From the NCBI GenBank assembly GCA_007127935.1, contig SKYL01000053.1, positions 1 to 8,147 of the forward strand: a DNA stretch of 8,147 bases. The letters are read 5' to 3'. The stretch comes from Halorhodospira sp. (GTDB lineage: Bacteria; Pseudomonadota; Gammaproteobacteria; Nitrococcales; Halorhodospiraceae). Positions 7,272 to 8,147 of this stretch are shown here, piece by piece. Under the pieces are notes generated by a model that saw only the letters and a list, made by a program, of their open reading frames with translations, was not told where the DNA came from and did not search any database. The position numbers and the translations under genes were made by a program. Position 1 is the first letter of the stretch. The number at the start of each line of letters is the position of its first letter.

Positions 7272-7973
7272 ATGCGACTGTGGGATATTCATCCCGGCTA
7301 TCTGAACCGCCAGAGCCTGCTCGGTGAGCACCGGGAGTTACACGGCTTGGTGGCGGTGATCGTCGGCCGGAAGAAGGGCTACTCCCGGCATCCGGAGACC
7401 TTGCGTTGGGTCGGGTACGGGTGGGCCCTCCGGCAGCGGCACCGCCTCCTGGTCTGCGAGATGGCGTTGCGGGGGTATGCGCACCGCTCGCCGGTGGCGA
7501 CGCGCTCGGCCAAGGGTGCGTGGCCGCCGGTCTACGTCGATCCGCCGATGGAGCAGTACCGGTTGCTGCGGGGGAAGTACGTGGACAGGGAGGGCGGCCG
7601 TATCCCGCTGCCGGAGTCGGCTCATGCCCTGTGGAGCCACCACAAGTACTCGGTGCTGGCGCGCGGCACCGCCCTTTACCGGGAGATCGGCCGCGAGGTG
7701 GCGGCGGGCCTTCCGGAGGCGGGCGGGGACTTTTCGGGCTTGGCGCTGCGGTTGACGGAGTTGCTGCGGACGCCGCCCACCGAGGGCGGGATTCGCAACG
7801 CGGCCCAGCATATGTGGGGGTATCTGCCGGAGGGCGCCGGGCGGGCCGGGGTGGATACCGGCCGTTGGCCTCTGCGCCGGTTGCTGCGGGAGACCCAACG
7901 CCGCGCCGTGGCGGCTCGGCCGCCCTATCTGATCCGGTCCACGGCCCTTAGCGAATTAATGGCTTGGTTGTAG
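7272..7973 (+). CDS. Pyrimidine-dimer DNA glycosylase (T4 endonuclease V family) fused to a DUF1722/YbgA domain
   Basis: A 233-residue probable cytoplasmic DNA-repair protein. The N-terminal part (about 1-100) resembles the pyrimidine-dimer glycosylase/endonuclease V family. LLGEHREL at 16-23 aligns with LMAEYREL of the T4 enzyme and puts Glu22 at the catalytic Glu23. RKKGYSRHPETLRW (33-46) is typical of the bacterial relatives, and ALRQRHRLLVCEMALRGY (52-69) matches the T4 helix FLRKRQIELIAECLKRGF. The C-terminal part (about 117-225) looks like DUF1722/YbgA: HHKYSVLARG, YREIGREVA, a Leu-rich helix with LLRTPPTEGG, then NAAQHMWGYL. In E. coli, ybgA lies beside the photolyase gene, so a UV-repair role for the fusion is coherent. 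The ATG at 7272 is preferred because relatives begin MRLW; a GTG at 7266 would add Val/Met-Pro. The ribosome site is weak (GGGG, five bases upstream). The gene diverges from the kinase operon and converges on metH. The domain assignment is by recognition, and the role of DUF1722 is unknown. Confidence 0.8.
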   Translation: MRLWDIHPGYLNRQSLLGEHRELHGLVAVIVGRKKGYSRHPETLRWVGYGWALRQRHRLLVCEMALRGYAHRSPVATRSAKGAWPPVYVDPPMEQYRLLRGKYVDREGGRIPLPESAHALWSHHKYSVLARGTALYREIGREVAAGLPEAGGDFSGLALRLTELLRTPPTEGGIRNAAQHMWGYLPEGAGRAGVDTGRWPLRRLLRETQRRAVAARPPYLIRSTALSELMAWL

Positions 7974-7983
7974 CGAGGACGAT

Positions 7984-8017
7984 GAGATCGCCACGGCCCT
8001 GCGGGCCTCGCGATGAC
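7984..8017. repeat. REP-like palindrome between convergent genes
   Basis: GAGATCGC (7984-7991) and GCGATGAC (8010-8017) form the outer arms (ATCGC pairs with GCGAT). GGCCC (7995-7999) and GGGCC (8003-8007) form a perfect inner stem around a TGC loop, with a small CAC/TC bulge. On the minus strand it reads GTCATCGCGAGG ... GGCGATCTC. This closely resembles the dispersed 'GTCATTGCGAGG ... GCAATCTC' palindromes common between genes in many proteobacteria. It fills the 51-base gap between the glycosylase gene and metH. The hairpin may stall or protect both transcripts, but there is no T-run, so a classical terminator is not supported. Confidence 0.6.
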
Positions 8018-8024
8018 GGGGGCA

Positions 8025-8147
8025 TTACTCGTCCGGTTCGTACCCCAGGTTCGGGCCGAGCCACCGTTCCGCTTCCCGGCGTGACATGCCCTTGCGCCGG
8101 GCGTAGTCCTCCACCTGGTCGCGGAAGATCTTGCCGACGCCGAGGTA
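8025..8147 (-). CDS. metH: C-terminal end of cobalamin-dependent methionine synthase MetH (5' end outside window)
   Basis: The minus strand is open from the window edge to TAA 8027-8025, giving 40 residues beginning YLGVGKIFRDQVEDYARRKG and ending in RWLGPNLGYEPDE. The combination of 'DQVEDYA.RKGM' and 'ERWL.PNLGY' at the extreme C-terminus is characteristic of the AdoMet-binding reactivation domain of B12-dependent methionine synthase. That enzyme transfers the methyl group of methyltetrahydrofolate to homocysteine in the cytoplasm, and the reactivation domain remethylates oxidised cobalamin. The protein is normally about 1200 residues, so only about the last 3% is visible. It converges on the glycosylase gene with the REP-like palindrome between them. 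Confidence in the family is high despite the short length because the tail is so well conserved. Confidence 0.92.
   Translation of the reverse strand, partial: YLGVGKIFRDQVEDYARRKGMSRREAERWLGPNLGYEPDE

Noticed and set aside
7170..7331. N-terminal extension of the first kinase up to 7331
   Set aside because: The added 54 residues would precede the signal peptide, cross the promoter and overlap the start of the divergent glycosylase gene.
7974..8024. Intrinsic terminator after the glycosylase gene or metH
   Set aside because: The hairpin is strong but lacks a following T-run on both strands, and its sequence fits a REP-like element better.

Overview
The window reads as chromosomal DNA from a GC-rich proteobacterium. 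The C-terminal end of a cobalamin-dependent methionine synthase, a TtrS-like sensor domain and PAS/GGDEF-type signalling suggest a gammaproteobacterium. A halophilic or sulfur-metabolising Ectothiorhodospiraceae relative is my guess, but nothing here fixes the genus. Gene density is high. There is no CRISPR array, tRNA, rRNA or insertion sequence that I can see.

Layout from left to right. Positions 1-117 (+) are the last 38 codons of a gene that looks like a class I SAM-dependent methyltransferase. It converges, with a 22-base gap, on a two-gene minus-strand operon that fills most of the window (7169 down to 140). The promoter-proximal gene (7169-3156) encodes a 1337-residue hybrid histidine kinase: signal peptide, PhnD/TtrS-like periplasmic binding domain, transmembrane helix, PAS, GAF, GAF, HisKA, HATPase, receiver. 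Ten bases downstream lies a second gene (3145-140) encoding a 1001-residue membrane hybrid kinase: DUF3365 periplasmic domain with a c-type heme motif, HAMP, HisKA, HATPase, receiver, PAS and an intact GGDEF diguanylate cyclase domain. A 102-base, partly AT-rich gap holds a good sigma70-like promoter for the operon. Divergently, 7272-7973 (+) encodes a fusion of a pyrimidine-dimer DNA glycosylase (T4 endonuclease V family) with a DUF1722/YbgA domain. A REP-like palindrome follows, then the convergent 3' end of metH (8147-8025, -).

How the parts may work together. The two kinases have unrelated input domains, but their kinase cores (248 residues, 744 bp each) are about 92% identical at protein level without a single indel, so they arose by duplication or are kept alike by gene conversion. 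Only the downstream protein has an output domain, c-di-GMP synthesis. My inference is that a periplasmic ligand read by the TtrS-like sensor and a redox or gas signal read by the heme-c sensor converge on one diguanylate cyclase, by phosphotransfer between the proteins or by mixed dimers of the near-identical kinase cores. The glycosylase-DUF1722 fusion is the other point of interest. It links the uncharacterised YbgA domain, which is a neighbour of photolyase in E. coli, directly to UV-damage repair.
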